Part shown: piece after piece, positions 7,847-20,600 of the stretch
How the letters are laid out: each line of letters starts with the position of its first letter
Numbering within the stretch: the stretch's first letter is position 1
NCBI GenBank assembly: GCA_011523385.1
Contig: WTGX01000004.1
Location: 278,573-342,572 of the forward strand
Length of the DNA stretch: 64,000 bases
Direction of reading: 5' to 3'
Origin: Nitrospira sp.
Lineage (GTDB): Bacteria > Nitrospirota > Nitrospiria > Nitrospirales > UBA8639
Notes under the pieces: generated by a model
Told to the model about the DNA's origin: nothing
Databases searched by the model: none
Seen by the model: only the letters and a program-made list of their open reading frames with translations
Made by a program: the position numbers and the translations under genes

Positions 7847-8506
7847 TTACGGCTGGCTCACGATTAACCGTTGGTCGATGGAAATGATATTGTCCGTCAG
7901 GTTATTCCACTGCTTCAATTGCTCAATGGTTACACCATACGTGCGTGAAATCCGGTAGAGGGTATCTCCCCTGACCACCGTGTAATAGGTTGGGGTCTCC
8001 ATGCCGCCGGTGGCGGTGTTGTCCATATTCAAGTCGGCGACGTCGTCTTTGTCCATGCCCAGATCTTTGAAATCCGATTCATCGAACGAAAAATCGCTCA
8101 GCCCGAATTCCGAGTCGGGAAGAGACATCTCCGGCGAGACGTCCATATCACCTGAAGTGCCAGACATGTCATCGGGTGGCACTCGTTCCGGCTGCCGGCT
8201 GACTTGCTCTCGGAGTGAGTCACGTTCAGCGGCCAGTTCACGGTTTTGGGAGCCCAACGAAGCGATTTCCTGTTGCGCCTCTTGCAAGCGGGCGTCGAGT
8301 TCACCGGTTCGCTGTTCCTCTTGGGCCAACAAACGCTGATAATTCAGGGCCCGCGCTTTTTCTGCCTCATATTCGCCGGAACTCACGCAGCCTGCCATCA
8401 AGGTGAGAACCATCAGGCAAAGCATGCCAGCCTGAAGGGTCAATCGAGTTGAGAACATATCAAGGGGTTGTGGGCGTGGTGCTCCGGATTGAAGATTGAA
8501 GGTCAT
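7847..8506 (-). CDS. LysM-domain coiled-coil lipoprotein
   Basis: A 219-residue outer-membrane or periplasmic lipoprotein. The signal peptide ends in the lipobox LMAGC (Cys about residue 40). A heptad-rich coiled coil follows (about 48-95, with ALNYQRLLAQEEQR), then an acidic, disordered linker, then a C-terminal LysM domain (about 168-217, YYTVVRGDTLYRISRTYGV) that binds peptidoglycan. GGGAG eight bases before the ATG at 8506 supports this start, and the N-terminus aligns with the paralogue at 29992-30486. The gene begins 138 bases after the stop of the giant gene on the same strand. A job in anchoring or moving the giant protein through the envelope is a reasonable inference from context only. 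Confidence 0.85.
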   Translation of the reverse strand: MTFNLQSGAPRPQPLDMFSTRLTLQAGMLCLMVLTLMAGCVSSGEYEAEKARALNYQRLLAQEEQRTGELDARLQEAQQEIASLGSQNRELAAERDSLREQVSRQPERVPPDDMSGTSGDMDVSPEMSLPDSEFGLSDFSFDESDFKDLGMDKDDVADLNMDNTATGGMETPTYYTVVRGDTLYRISRTYGVTIEQLKQWNNLTDNIISIDQRLIVSQP

Positions 8507-8644
8507 TACTAGACTCCCTTTCTGGGTTGATCCGTTGTGAGGAAAATGTATCTGTTGACGTGAGGCTGGAATAGAGGTATCGACTATCGAGATCTAGAAT
8601 AAAAGGAGAATCCTGAAAAGTCAAATCGTCTGCGCGTGCTCGCC

Positions 8645-11600
8645 TCACCACTGCACGGAGAGTTCAACCTCAACGCCGTGTGCGGCAGGAGTACTGGCGG
8701 TCTCGCGCCGGGTGGCCCTGACGCCGAAGGAGAGAGCCGCCGCGCGTGACCCGGCGGAGGTCAACTGACCGCCGAGGGTGTAGAGCCGGTCGTTGGAGGA
8801 CACGCCCAGCCCCAACTGCGGACTGCCGGTAAAGCGTCCGCCAAAGACGGGGAATCCGTAGGCGGCTTCGGCGGTCCAGCGGCGGGACGCCGGGATGCCT
8901 GTGCGCCTGGTAAGCGGGTCGGACGCGAACAGCGCGTCGAGCCCGCCCGAGGCCTGGCTGCCCCAGGTCTGGCGGAACGTCAGGGACGGACCTCGTGGGG
9001 AGGCAGGGGTGGGGTCAAAGGCGAACCCGGCGGCAAAGCCCCGATCCTTGAATCCGTCGGCCTCATGCGCCAACAGGGTGCGGCCTTCAAGGTCAAGGGC
9101 GAGGCCGAGCCGGGGGACGGCCCAGGCCAGGCCCCCGCCGAGTTCCACCCCGAAGCCGGTCTCCGCGTCGCCGCCGTCATGGCGGACGCCGGTTGCCAGC
9201 TTCGGCGTCAGGGTGCCGACGTCGTCGAAGTTGGCGCTCCAGCTTCCTGCGAGGCCAAGCCGTAGCCGCGTGACCGTGGCTTCTGATGCCGTCAGGTTGG
9301 CGATTTTGTCCGAGGCCGTGCGGGTCCAGAGCGCATCCGAGGTGAGGGACAGGGCCGGGCCGCCGTGGGACGGCGTCAGCAGGTCGCCCCGTGCGCCCGC
9401 CGCGGCCATGAGCCAATCGATATCCGTCTGCATCAGATGTCCGGAGCCTGTCGAAGGGTCGCCCCCCGGGTCCGCCGGTGTCTCCGGGGCCAGCGTCACC
9501 TCGCCGGTGCCGTAGCCCGCGGAGCCCCAGAGCATCAGTCGCGGCGCCGTCTGCCAGGCCGCATAGGGGATGGCGGCCGTGAGCGAGGCATCGACCGTGC
9601 CGGCCCCGAGGTCGATGCCCGGGTCGCTGTAGCCGCCGTCACCCGCGGTGTGCGTCAGCGCCAGCCCCACCAGCCAGTCCTGGCGCGCATAGTCCGCCCC
9701 CAGCAAGCCGGTGGTAACCGTGCCGTCGAGGTCGAGCGAGTCATCCTGGCCGTTGAAAATGGCTTGGCCGCCCCGGCCCCAGAGGGCGAAGGAACCGCCG
9801 TGAGCATCCGGCTTGCCGGTGAGCGTGAACGCGCTGCCGGCCAGCAGGTCGCGGGCCGTCATGGGCGGGCCGTCGAGGAGCGGAACACGCCGGTCGGGGT
9901 CAGTTGCCGTGCCGGTATTAAAGACATCTGGCGACGTGCCGTCACGCGGGCCAGCCCCAACTCCACCCCCGACTCCAACCCCGGATTGGGGGAACGTGCC
10001 TTGGAAGCCGGGCGTGCGAGCCGCTTCAATCCGTCCCGCGATGCCGTCCAGCGCCTGCTGGGCCACTGTACGCCCGAAGCGCCCCAGCCACGCCCGCGGC
10101 ATCGGGTCGGAGTTATGGATGGTGCCCGTCGCTTGGTCGTCGGCAATGGTTGCCCCCTGCGGGTTCCACAAGTTCAGGGTGAAGAACTCACCCGGGTCGT
10201 CGTGGGCATCATCGACGGCCCACACCTTTATCACCTTGCGCGTCTCGCCCGGGTCGAAGATCAGGCGGCCCGAGCTGAACTCGAAGTCCAAGCGGGCGCG
10301 CGCCGTCTCCGGATTGGTGCCCCACGAGACTCGCACCTCGTGCGCCGCCGCCCTCGAGAGCGTCACTTCGAACTCGAGGTCCTCCCCCTCGTTGCCCTCG
10401 GCGTCCGCAATCGAGATGGCGGGCAGGCCATCGTCGTCGCTCACCGTGGCCGAGGCCGCGTCGGCTGGGGCCCCCGCCACGGTGTAGTCCGAGCCGGCCT
10501 GGACCGTCACCGTGACCGTGCCCCAGGAGGGAGTCTCTTCCGCGGTGTCGTCCACCGTGTCCACCTCCACCGTCTCCGTGGACTGGTTGGCGGCAATGGT
10601 GAGGGTACGGTTGCCCGTGCCCCGTGAGTCGGCATTGACGAACGCGTTGCCCGGTTGGGTCACGTTGACGGATACCGAAAGGTCCGCCGCGGGCGCCGGA
10701 TTGACCCGGAGCGTGAAGGTGAGCGTTGCGCCTTCGAACGCCGTCCGCCCCGCTTGCTGGGCGCTGGTCACGCTCACCACGGGCACGCCGCCCCCGTCGT
10801 TGTCGCTGACGTCGATGGTGGCCGTATTGTTCGGCGGGTCGGCCACCGTGTAGCCCGAACCGGCCTTCACCGTCGCCGTGACCGAGCCGTGCGCCTCGTT
10901 GGTCTGGTCGTCGTCCGTGGCGATCGCCACCGTCTCCGTCGCGCGGCTGGGGGTCAGGATGACCAACTGGTTCCCGCTGATCTGCCCGGCCGGCACGAAG
11001 TCGCCGGTCTGCTCGATGGCGAGGCTGACACGAAGTCTACCCTGCGGCGCCGGGTTGGCGCTCACCGTGAAACGGGCAACGTCGCCCTCGGTGACGCCCG
11101 GGCCGGCGCTGATCGAGACTTCGACCGGCTTATCGTTGTCGGTCACCGCGACCGCCACCGCCGGCGCGGTGACGTCGTCGTACTCGCCCGTCCCATGCAC
11201 CGTGTGGTTGATGCTGGCATCTTCGTCCGCGGTATCGAGGTCGTCCTGCGGGGTCACGGTCACCGTCTGCGCCTGGTTCCAGTTCTGGTCAGTGAAGGTC
11301 AGGACCGCGCTCGTGCCCGGAGTGCCGCCGGAGGCATTCACCCGGACCGCGTCCGGGTCCGTGCTCCAGGCCGTCACCGTCACCGTTTCGTCCTCGGCCG
11401 GCGCCGTGTCCAGCACCACGGTGTAGCTGCCTGCAGCGCCTCCTTCGGTGAGCGACAGGGACAACGGCGCGACGGTCACCCCGGTCCGCGGACGGGGACC
11501 GTTCTTCAGTGACAACGACAAGGAGTAGAGCGACGTGAAGTGCGTGCCGTCGGTGCTGGCGTCGATGCTCACCACAATGGTTTCATCGCCTTCCGCGGCG

Positions 11601-14600
11601 CCGTCGGCGCGGGTCTCGACTTTGAAGGTGACCGAACCGCCGGAGGGGGTCAAGGTGTCGGCCTGGGCGAGCACCGTAGCCGGGTCGCCGGCGTCGAGCA
11701 GCCGGTAGTCTTCGCTTCCGGTCCAGCCGCCGCTGGTGTTGCGGCTCGCGGTGCTGTTCCCGGTCCCGAACCTCACGCTGGTGTAGGAGGACGGAATCCC
11801 CGACACGGTGAAGGCATGCGTCTCGCCCTCGTAGATGTCGGTGAACGCGGGTGTGACGCTGAGGTCGTCGTCGGTGATGGTGAGCGTGTGGACGTCCGTC
11901 GTCCCGACGGCGTAGCCGGTTCCGCTCGTGAGGGTCAGCACCACCGTCTCGTCGACTTCATTGTCAGGGTCGTCGGTAATCTTCACCGGAATGACCGCGC
12001 TGGTGGCGCTCGAGGCCACCGATACACTCCCGGAGTTCTCGATGCTGAAGTCGGACCCCTCCGTCGCCGTGCCCGAGACGGCGTAGCTCAGGGTCAGGTT
12101 CTCGTTCGGCGCCGGATTGAGCGTCACCTGCACGTTGTGCGTGCCCGCGCTCTCGGCGGCCGAGGAGACGGCGGAGGCAAACTGCGCCACGAGGGTGGGC
12201 TGCGGGTCCGCGTCCTTGATCGTCACCGCCAGGTCCCCGGTCACCGAGCCGTAGCCACCTCCCGCGGCGGTGTGCGTCAGGGTGACCTGATCGTTGCTGG
12301 AGTCCGCATCCTGAATGGCGCTCAGCGACACCGTCTGCGCCTGGTTCCAGTTCGACGGGGTGAAGGCGAGCGTATCCTGGTTGCCGGTGTCGTCACCGTC
12401 GGTATCCACCGTCAGGTCGGAGCCGGCGTGCCCGCTCACCGTCACCGTCACGTCCGCGGAGGGCTGCTTGGCCAGCTTCACCGTGTAGCTGCCGCTGCCG
12501 CCCCCGGGCAGCAGCACCGCGGACGGGGCAAACACCAGGGCGCCGGTGTCGTTGTCGCTCAGGATCACCGTGCTCGAGGTGATGCTGCCGGCCGTCACCC
12601 AGGCAGGCAGGTTCGCCGTGTCGATGGCCACCGTGAAGGTCTCCTCGTCCTCTGCGACATCGTTGCCGACAATTATTATGTCGAAATGACCCACGACTAT
12701 CCCCGCCGGTACGGTCGTCGAGGTGACGGGTTTGTAATCCTCTCCAGCCTTGGCCGTGCCGTCGGTCAATATCAGCGGCAACACCCAGTCCCGACCCGCC
12801 GCCGGAGTCACACGGAAAACCGGCTGGGAAGGACCGTTTTCTTCAGTGACAAGATATTCCGTCTTGCTGAGAGTCACGGTCACCGAGTCCGGCGCATCGA
12901 CGATCCCCAGCGACAGCGGCTGGCCGTGCACGCTGATCGACAGCGACTCCCTCGATTCGGCGGTGTTGTCCTCGACGATCTGCAGCGAAAACACACCTAC
13001 CAGGATTTTCCTTGACCGCTGAAGGTTCGCGCGCGTCGAGTCGATGGTGATCGACGCGGCGCCGCTGTCGAAATTGCGGCAGGTGACGCCCGCAACGGGA
13101 CGGCACGTCAGCCGGTAGTCCGTGCCCCGCGTGGCGCTGCCGCCGAACGTAACCGTGAATGTCTTCACCTCATTCACGGCCAATCTCGGTTCAAAACTGA
13201 GATTCAGCTCATAAGTCCCGCCTTCGGGCGCGTCAGTGACGCCCGAAAGGGCCAAGGAGTGAAACGATCCCATGATGTCGGGATCGTTGTCGTTCACCGT
13301 CACCGAGGCGGAGGCAGGCGACCCGACCGCGTAGCCGTCACCCGCTTCGACGGCAACCGTGACTTCGCCGTTCCGGTCGAACGTATCGTCTGCGGTTTGC
13401 ACGGTCAGCGTGCCGCGGCCGCGGGTGACGACAACCTGCCTGGCGCCTGCCTGCCCGGGGGCCAGGCCGATGTCGCGTGACGTCACGTTCACGTTCACCG
13501 TGATGGCGCCGGTCAGCGCCGGGGTGGCCGTCAGCTCGAAGGTAGCCGCGGCGCCCTCGGCGACGGCCGCGCCGCCGCTGATGCCGACCGCCGGCACTTC
13601 GTTGTCCGTCACCCGCACGTCGACGGCTTCCGCGGTCACGCCCCGGTATTCGCCCGTGCCCCTGACGACGTGGGTGATAGTGGTGCGCTCGTCATCGAAA
13701 TCCGCATCGTCCTGCGGCGTGACGTTCACCCGTTGTGCGCGGTCCCAGTTCGACGGCGTGAAGGTCAGGGTGGCACTGGCGCTTGGCGTGCCCGGACCCG
13801 GGTGCAGCCTGACCACCGCCGGGTCGCCGCTGGTCGCCGTGATCGTCACGTTCCCCGCCGGGGCCTTGCGTAGCGACAACCAGTAACTGAAGGGCTGGCC
13901 GCCCTCGGTGGGCCGGAGATACTGCGGCGCAACCGTAACACCGGCGGATGGCGATTGGGCGTCCAGGATGGTCACGGTGGCCACGCCGCGGCCGATGATC
14001 ACCGTGTCCGGGTTGGAACTTTTCAACTCCACCGTCATCTCCTCGTCGCCCTCGACGAGGGTATCGACCTCGGCGAAGCCGGTGATGAAGAGCTCGTCTT
14101 CGCCTTGCCGGAACGTGAGGTTGTTGTTGCAGGTGATGAAGTAATCACCGGGGCGGGCGCTGCCCGGAATGCAATAGACGTGCACGTTGAGCCGTTCGGG
14201 CGCCGGCTGGTCGAGCAGGACCGGGATACGGAGCTCTTCGTCTTCTTCGACGAAATAGACGGCCCGGTCGAAGCCGGCCGTCGACGTCTCGTTGATGTTG
14301 AAAGCGACCGAGCCGGTTCCCGACGCGCCGCCGCCGAGGTTGGTACCGGAACCGGCGTTCAGGGTACCGAGCGCCACGGTCACCGATTCCGAGCCTTCCT
14401 CGACGCTGTCCTCGACGCCAGTGAGGGTCAGCGTCGCAGTGCGCTTGGCGCCCGGGCCACCGGTGAAGACGATCTCGGCGTTGCCGTTGTGGAGGTTGCG
14501 GCACTGTACGCCGCCGCTCGTGTTCTCGCAGGCGACGGTGTAGTCCGTGCCGCGGTTCGCGGTGCCGCCGAAGGTAAGCGGCACCGTCAGCGCTTCGGGC

Positions 14601-17600
14601 GCCACCAGGGCCCGTCCGAGATCCACGGTGACGGTCTTGACGCCGCCCCTCTCGGAGACGTTGCCCGCGGGGGCCGAGAGCCTGACCCGGGTCGGGTCGT
14701 CGTCCATGATGGTGACGGTGAGCGTTTTTTTCGCCTCGTCGAGGCCCAGTCCCGGCGTCGTCGCCGGCAGGGAGAGCGTGGCCGAGAAGGTCTCGTGCGG
14801 CTCGTCCTCGCCGTCGCCGCGCACGGGGAAATTCACCGCCCGGCTCGACTGACCGGAGGCAATGGCGGGGTCCGGGTTGCCGGTGCCCGTGCCGGTGCAG
14901 CGGGCGTCGCCGGCAAAGCCGCGGTAGTCGCCGGATGCGCCGAGCGTCGCGGTGCCGCCGTCGAGGCAGACGCGGAAGGTCACCGGGCCGCTGCCGGAGG
15001 AGAGGCTCGCGTTCACGCTGACCTGTGGCTGGGTGCCCGCTGCGCCTTCGGCGACGGATTGCGTGGTGGTCGCCCAGCCGAGGGTGCGCCCGTCGCTCAC
15101 CGTCACGTTGAAGGTCCTGTCGGTGCCGTGCGGGTCCGCGCCGCCGCCGACGTTGGTGTCCGAATCGGCGTCGAACTGCTGATTGCTGCCGAGCGCGATC
15201 GTGAAGGTCTTGCCGCCGGCGTCGGCGCCGGCGGTGAGCTCGAGGGTCGCGGTCTCGGCGCCGGCGCCGGCAAAGCGCACGGTCGGGGTGGCGGTATTGG
15301 TCCCCAGCAGGCTCACGCCCGTGTTGCTCGCGCCGCTCTTCGTGGCGAGGCTCCAGTCGCCGGTGGTGACGCCCGTGCCGGAGATCGGCAGCGGCACGTC
15401 GATGACCTCGCCAGTCACCAGCGCCCGCTCCAGGCTGACCCTGAACGTCACCGTGCCGCCTTCGTACACCACGCCGCTGCCGACCCGGGCCAGGCGCACC
15501 ACCGTCGGGTCGTCGTCGGTAATCGTGAACGTGACCGTGCGCCTGGACGCATTCACGCTCAGCCCCGTGACGTCGTTCGGCAGGGAGAGCGTGGCCGAGA
15601 AGGTCTCGTCCGGCTCGTCCTCGCCGTCGCCGCGCACGGTGAAGCTCACCGCCCGGCCCGACTGACCGGAGGTAATGGTGGGGTCCGGGTTGGTCGTGCC
15701 GGTGCCGGTGCAGCGGGCGTCGCCGGCAAAGCCGCGGTAGTCGCCGGTCGCGCCAAGCGTCGCGGTGCCGTCAACGAGGCAGACGCGGAACGTCACCGTA
15801 CCGCTGCCGGAGGAGGAGAGGTTCGCGTTTACGCTGACCTGTGGCTGGGTGCCCGCCGCGCCTTCGGCGACGGACTGCGTGGTGGCCGTCCAGCCAATGG
15901 TGCGAGGATCATTGACCGCGACAGAGAAGCTGTTGTGGGTGCCGTGCGGGTCCGCGCCGCCGCCGACGTTGGTGTCCGAATCGGCGTCGAACTGCTGGTT
16001 GCTGCCCAGCGCGATGGTGAAGGTCTCGCCCCCGGTTTCGGCGGTGCTGTCTTCGGTGGCGGTGAGCTCGAGGGTCGCGGTCCCGGCGCCGGCGCCGGCA
16101 AAGCGCACGGTCGGGGTGGCGGTGTTGGTCCCCAGCAGGCTCACGCCCGTGTTGCTCGCGCCGCTCTTCGTGGCGAGGCTCCAGTCGCCGGTGGTGACGC
16201 CCGTGCCGGAGACCGGCAGCGGCACGTCGATGACCTCGCCCGTCACCAGCGCCCGCTCCAGGCTGACCGTGAACGTCACCTTGCCGCCCTCGTTGATGGC
16301 GCCGGTGCCCTCGCGGGCGAGGCTCACCTTGGTCGGGTCGTCGTCGCGGACGGTCACGGTCAGGGTGGCCGGACTGACGCCGAGCCCCGTCACCGCCGTC
16401 GGCAGCGACAGCGTCGCGGTGTAGGTCTCGTCCGGTTCGTCGAAGTTGTCCGTGATCGACGCGAAACTCACCGAACGGCTCGACGCGCCCGCGGCGATGG
16501 TGAAATCGGCGTTGGTGGTGGCGTTGGTGCCGGTACAGCGTTGCGTGCCCAGCACGACGCCCCGGTAGTCGGCGCCAAAGGTCGCGGAGCCGTCGGTCAG
16601 GCAGACCCGGAAGGCGAGCGGCTGGCTCCCCGACGACGAGAGATCGACGTTGATCGACCCGGCCGATGCGGTTTCGGTGACGTTCAGGGTCTGCGCGGCC
16701 CAGCCCACGGTGCGCAGGTTCAGTCCGGCGTCGGTCAGGGTGATGCGGCGATTGCCGGTGAGTCTGCCGGTGGCGCCGCCGCCGAGCCCCGTGGCCGTCA
16801 GGCGCGGTGCGTTGCCGGTGGAACGGGTGGGAATGGACACGGTGACCACGTCGTTGGTTGCGTTGTCGTCGATCTCGGCGGTGAGTTTCAGCGTGGCCGT
16901 GGTGTCGGTGGCGCCGGACGTCGGGCCGCTGAAGGTTACCGTGCTCGTGCCCGGGGCGAAGCTCACGCCGGTCGCCGTGCCCGACAGCGCCAGCGTGAAG
17001 TGCGTGCCCGCCGTGCCGCCCGCGAACTGCAGCGGCACCGCGAGGGTCTCGCCTGCGACCAGCCCGCGGTTCAGGGTCAGGCGAATCTCCGCGGTCGCCG
17101 TTGCGTCGGCTTCCGTGGCCGTGGTGTCCGGCGTGCTCAGGGTGACGCGGGTGGGGTTGTTGTCGGCGATGGTAACGTCCACGCCGCTGTTGGCGCCGTT
17201 GGCGTAGCCTTCCGGCGGCGCGCCGAGGTTGATGCGCAGGGTTTCGGCCGGCTCGTCCTCGTTGTCGGCGCGCGCGCTCAGGGTGGCGGTGCCAATGGTC
17301 TGGCCGTCGGCGATGGCGATGCTGGTCGCCAGGGTGTAGTCGCCCGCGGCGGCGGTCGAGGTGGCCGCGCGCTCAACCGGGATGCTGAGCGACCGGCCCG
17401 ACGGCGCTTCGGAAACTTCGGCGGTGAGCGTCAGGGTGCCGCCTTCGGTCACCGCGCCGCCTTCGTTCACCGACAGGCTCACTGTTGGCGCTGGGGGCTG
17501 GTCGTTGTCCACGAAGACGATTTCGCCAGGGCCGGTGCGGCTGCCGGAGGCGCCGCCGCTGAGGCCGGTGGCGGTCAGGCGCGGATTGCCGGTGGTCGAG

Positions 17601-20600
17601 GGCGGGATGCTCACGGTCACCCGCTCGTTATCGGTGTCGTCGTCCTCCGTGACCGTCAGCGTCAGCGTCACGGTGGCGGACGAGGACCCGGTGCCCGGGC
17701 CGGTGAAGGTGACGGCGGCGTTGGCGTTGCCGAGGTTCGGGCAGGTGACGCCGGTGGGCATGGTCGTGGGACAGGCCAACGTGAAGTCCGTCCCCGGCGT
17801 GGCGCCCGCGAAGCCGAGCGGTACCACAAGGCTCTCGCCGGACACCAGCCCCCGGTTCAGGGTCAGGGTGATGGTCGCGGGGTCGGTGGCGTCGTCTTCC
17901 TCGGCGCTGGCGTCAGGCGTGGCGAGCGTCACCCGGGTCGGGTCGTTGTCGGTCACCGGGACCTTGGCCGTGCTCGGGGAACCCAGGTCGTAGCCCGCGC
18001 CGGCGCCGAGGGTGGCGATGACCGCGCCGTCCGGTTCGTCCGCGGTCGAGCCGCTGTCGTTGACCGTGTCGACGGTGAATGCCTTCGATGTGGCGCCCGC
18101 TTCGATCTCCACCATGCGGCTGACTTCATTGGTGTCCGCCACGAAGTCGCTGCCGGCCGCCTCACCGATGCTGACCTTCACTTCGATGGGCTCTTCAGGC
18201 GCGGGGTTCACGTTCAGCGTCAAGCCGGCCTTGTCGCCTTCGGAGATCGCGTCCTTGGAGGCCGGGGCGACGGTGACCAGTGGCAGCGTCGCTTCGTCGT
18301 CGTCGAGGATGGCGAATGCGCCGGAGCCGCTTGGGGTCACGCCGCCACCGAGATTGAGGAGGTCGTTGTCGCCAAAGCCGGCCAGCCCGATCGACACGGA
18401 CTCGCTCTCGCCCTCCACCAGGGTATCCGGCGCGGCGGCGAGTAATACGGTGGCCGAGGCCGCGGAGGGGCCGGTAAAGGTGATCAGCGGCTTGCTGCCG
18501 CCCAGGGCATAGGTGACGCCGGCGGGCAGGGTATCCGGCGCCGACAAGGTATAGTCGTCATCCGGGTCGGCGTCGCCGGAGAGGGTCAGCCTCAGGCGCA
18601 TTATTTCGAATTCCACCAGCGGCCGGTTGAGGGCGAGAGTCAGCGTCTTGGCGCCGCCGGTTTCGTCGATGTTGCCCTCGGGCACGGTAAGTGTCACCGA
18701 ACCGGGGTCGTCGTCGACGATCCGGACCTCAGCCGAGTTGCGCGGCCCCACGGTGATCTGGTAGGCGGCGTTCGCGGCCAGGGTGGCGGTCAGGCGGCCC
18801 CAGCGCTCGTCGGCGTTGTCCGCGGCGGTCTGGATCTCGAGCGTGGCCGAGCGCTTTTTCACTGGGATGATGACGGACTGCGAGCCGAGTGCGTTGCTCG
18901 CGACGAAGTCCCCGACCTGGGTGATGGAGAGCATGACCGTCAACGGAGCGGCCGGCGTGACGTCTGAACTCACGGTGATTATGGCCTTGCCGCCCTCGGT
19001 GATCGAGCTGCTTCCCCACGCAACGCTTATCACCGGCAGGCGCTCGTCGTCGTTGACGGCAACCTGCACGTCCGGGCCGGTCGTTATCAAGCCGTAGCCG
19101 GATACGGCATGGGAAATGGTGACGCTCTCATGGCTGTCGTCGGTGTCCTGGGGCGCGTTGACGGTGACCGGCTGCGGCTGGTCCCAGTTGCCAGCATTGA
19201 AGCTCAAGGGGCTGGACACGGTGAGCGCGCCGGTATCGTCCGAGGATGGGGTCACCGTCACTGCGCCGCCTGGGTTGCTGGTCAGTTCCAGCGTGTAGCT
19301 GCCGCTGCCGCCCTCCGCGACGGACAGCGACGTGGGTGTTGCAATGACGCCGTGCTCGGGAAGCACGCGCAGCGCCGACGTCGGCACCGTTCCGGCATGG
19401 TAAGCGGGATCTTCCGAGGTGACTCTGTGGACGATGCTGGTGTTGCCCGGCGCATCGCCGCGCGCGGTGAATTGCAGCGTCCTGCCCGTCCCGGGACCGA
19501 AAGTCAGGAATACGGGAGTCAGCGTGACCAGGCCCGGGTCCGGGGTGTTGGCAAAGACGTATACCGGCACCGTCGGCTGGGTGGTGACCGTCACGTTGTA
19601 GTTCATGGTCTCGCCCTCCCTGACCGACAGACTCGTGGGCGAAACCAGCACGCGGGCGCCCGCATCGCGGATGGTGACATTGACCGCCGGTCCCGATGTG
19701 ACGCCGGCGTAGCCCGAGACGGTATGGGTGATGACCGCGCTGTCGGAATCGGTATCGGCGTCCGAGGCCACCGTCGCCGTCACGGTCTGCGGTTTGCTGA
19801 AGTTGCCGCTGTTGAACGTGAGGGCGCCGGACAGCGTGAGGCTGGTGTTGGTGGTCGATGGCGTGACCGTGACCGGGCCGCCGGGGTCGGTGTTGAGCCA
19901 CACCTGGTAGCTGCCGGGCGCGCCGTGCTCAACCGCGGTGATCGCTTCCTTTGAGGTGCGCATCCGGGCGGTGGCCGACACGGACACGTTGACCGGGTCA
20001 GGGGTGATGGCGGCGTAGTGAGTGTCGGTCGAGGTGATGGCGTGGGTGATGCGGGTGCTGCCGCTGCTGACGCCGGTGACCTGGACGGGCTTGGGCGTCT
20101 TCCAGTTGCTCGGTGTGAAGGTCACCGCGCCGCCGACGGTTGCCGTGGTCGTGCTGCCGCTGGTCGGCGTGATGATGACGTTGCGCGTGGGGGCGCTGTG
20201 CAGCACCAGGGTGTAACTCTGGCTCGCGCCCTCCGCCGGAGAGATCGAGTTGGCGCTGACGGTCACGCCGCGGCCGCGGTCCACCACGGACACCGTGACC
20301 TCCGGACCCTTGGTGATGGCGCCGTAGCCGGAGACCGCGTGAGTGACCTTGATTTCGTTATTGACCAGGTCGCCGTCGGGCAGCGCCGTGACCGTCACCG
20401 GCTGCCAGTCGCCCCAGGTGGTGCTGTTGAAGGTCAGGGACCCGGATACGGTTACCCTGTCTTCGTCGCCGGAACTCGGCGTGACCGTTACCGTGCCGCC
20501 CGGGTTGGTGTGCAGCTTCACCCGGTAGCGGCCGGTCGCGCCGCCCTCGTTCAGCGCGAGGGCCTTCATGTCGAGGTCCACCGCCGGCTGCGCGCCGGCA

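Noticed and set aside
13955..18445. A plus-strand open frame of almost 1,500 codons opposite the giant gene
   Set aside because: It is rich in Arg, Gly and Ala without any domain and mirrors the codon bias of the high-GC giant gene on the other strand. Many similar shadow frames occur along the same 21 kb (for example 9365-10627, 21560-23770 and 26249-27910).
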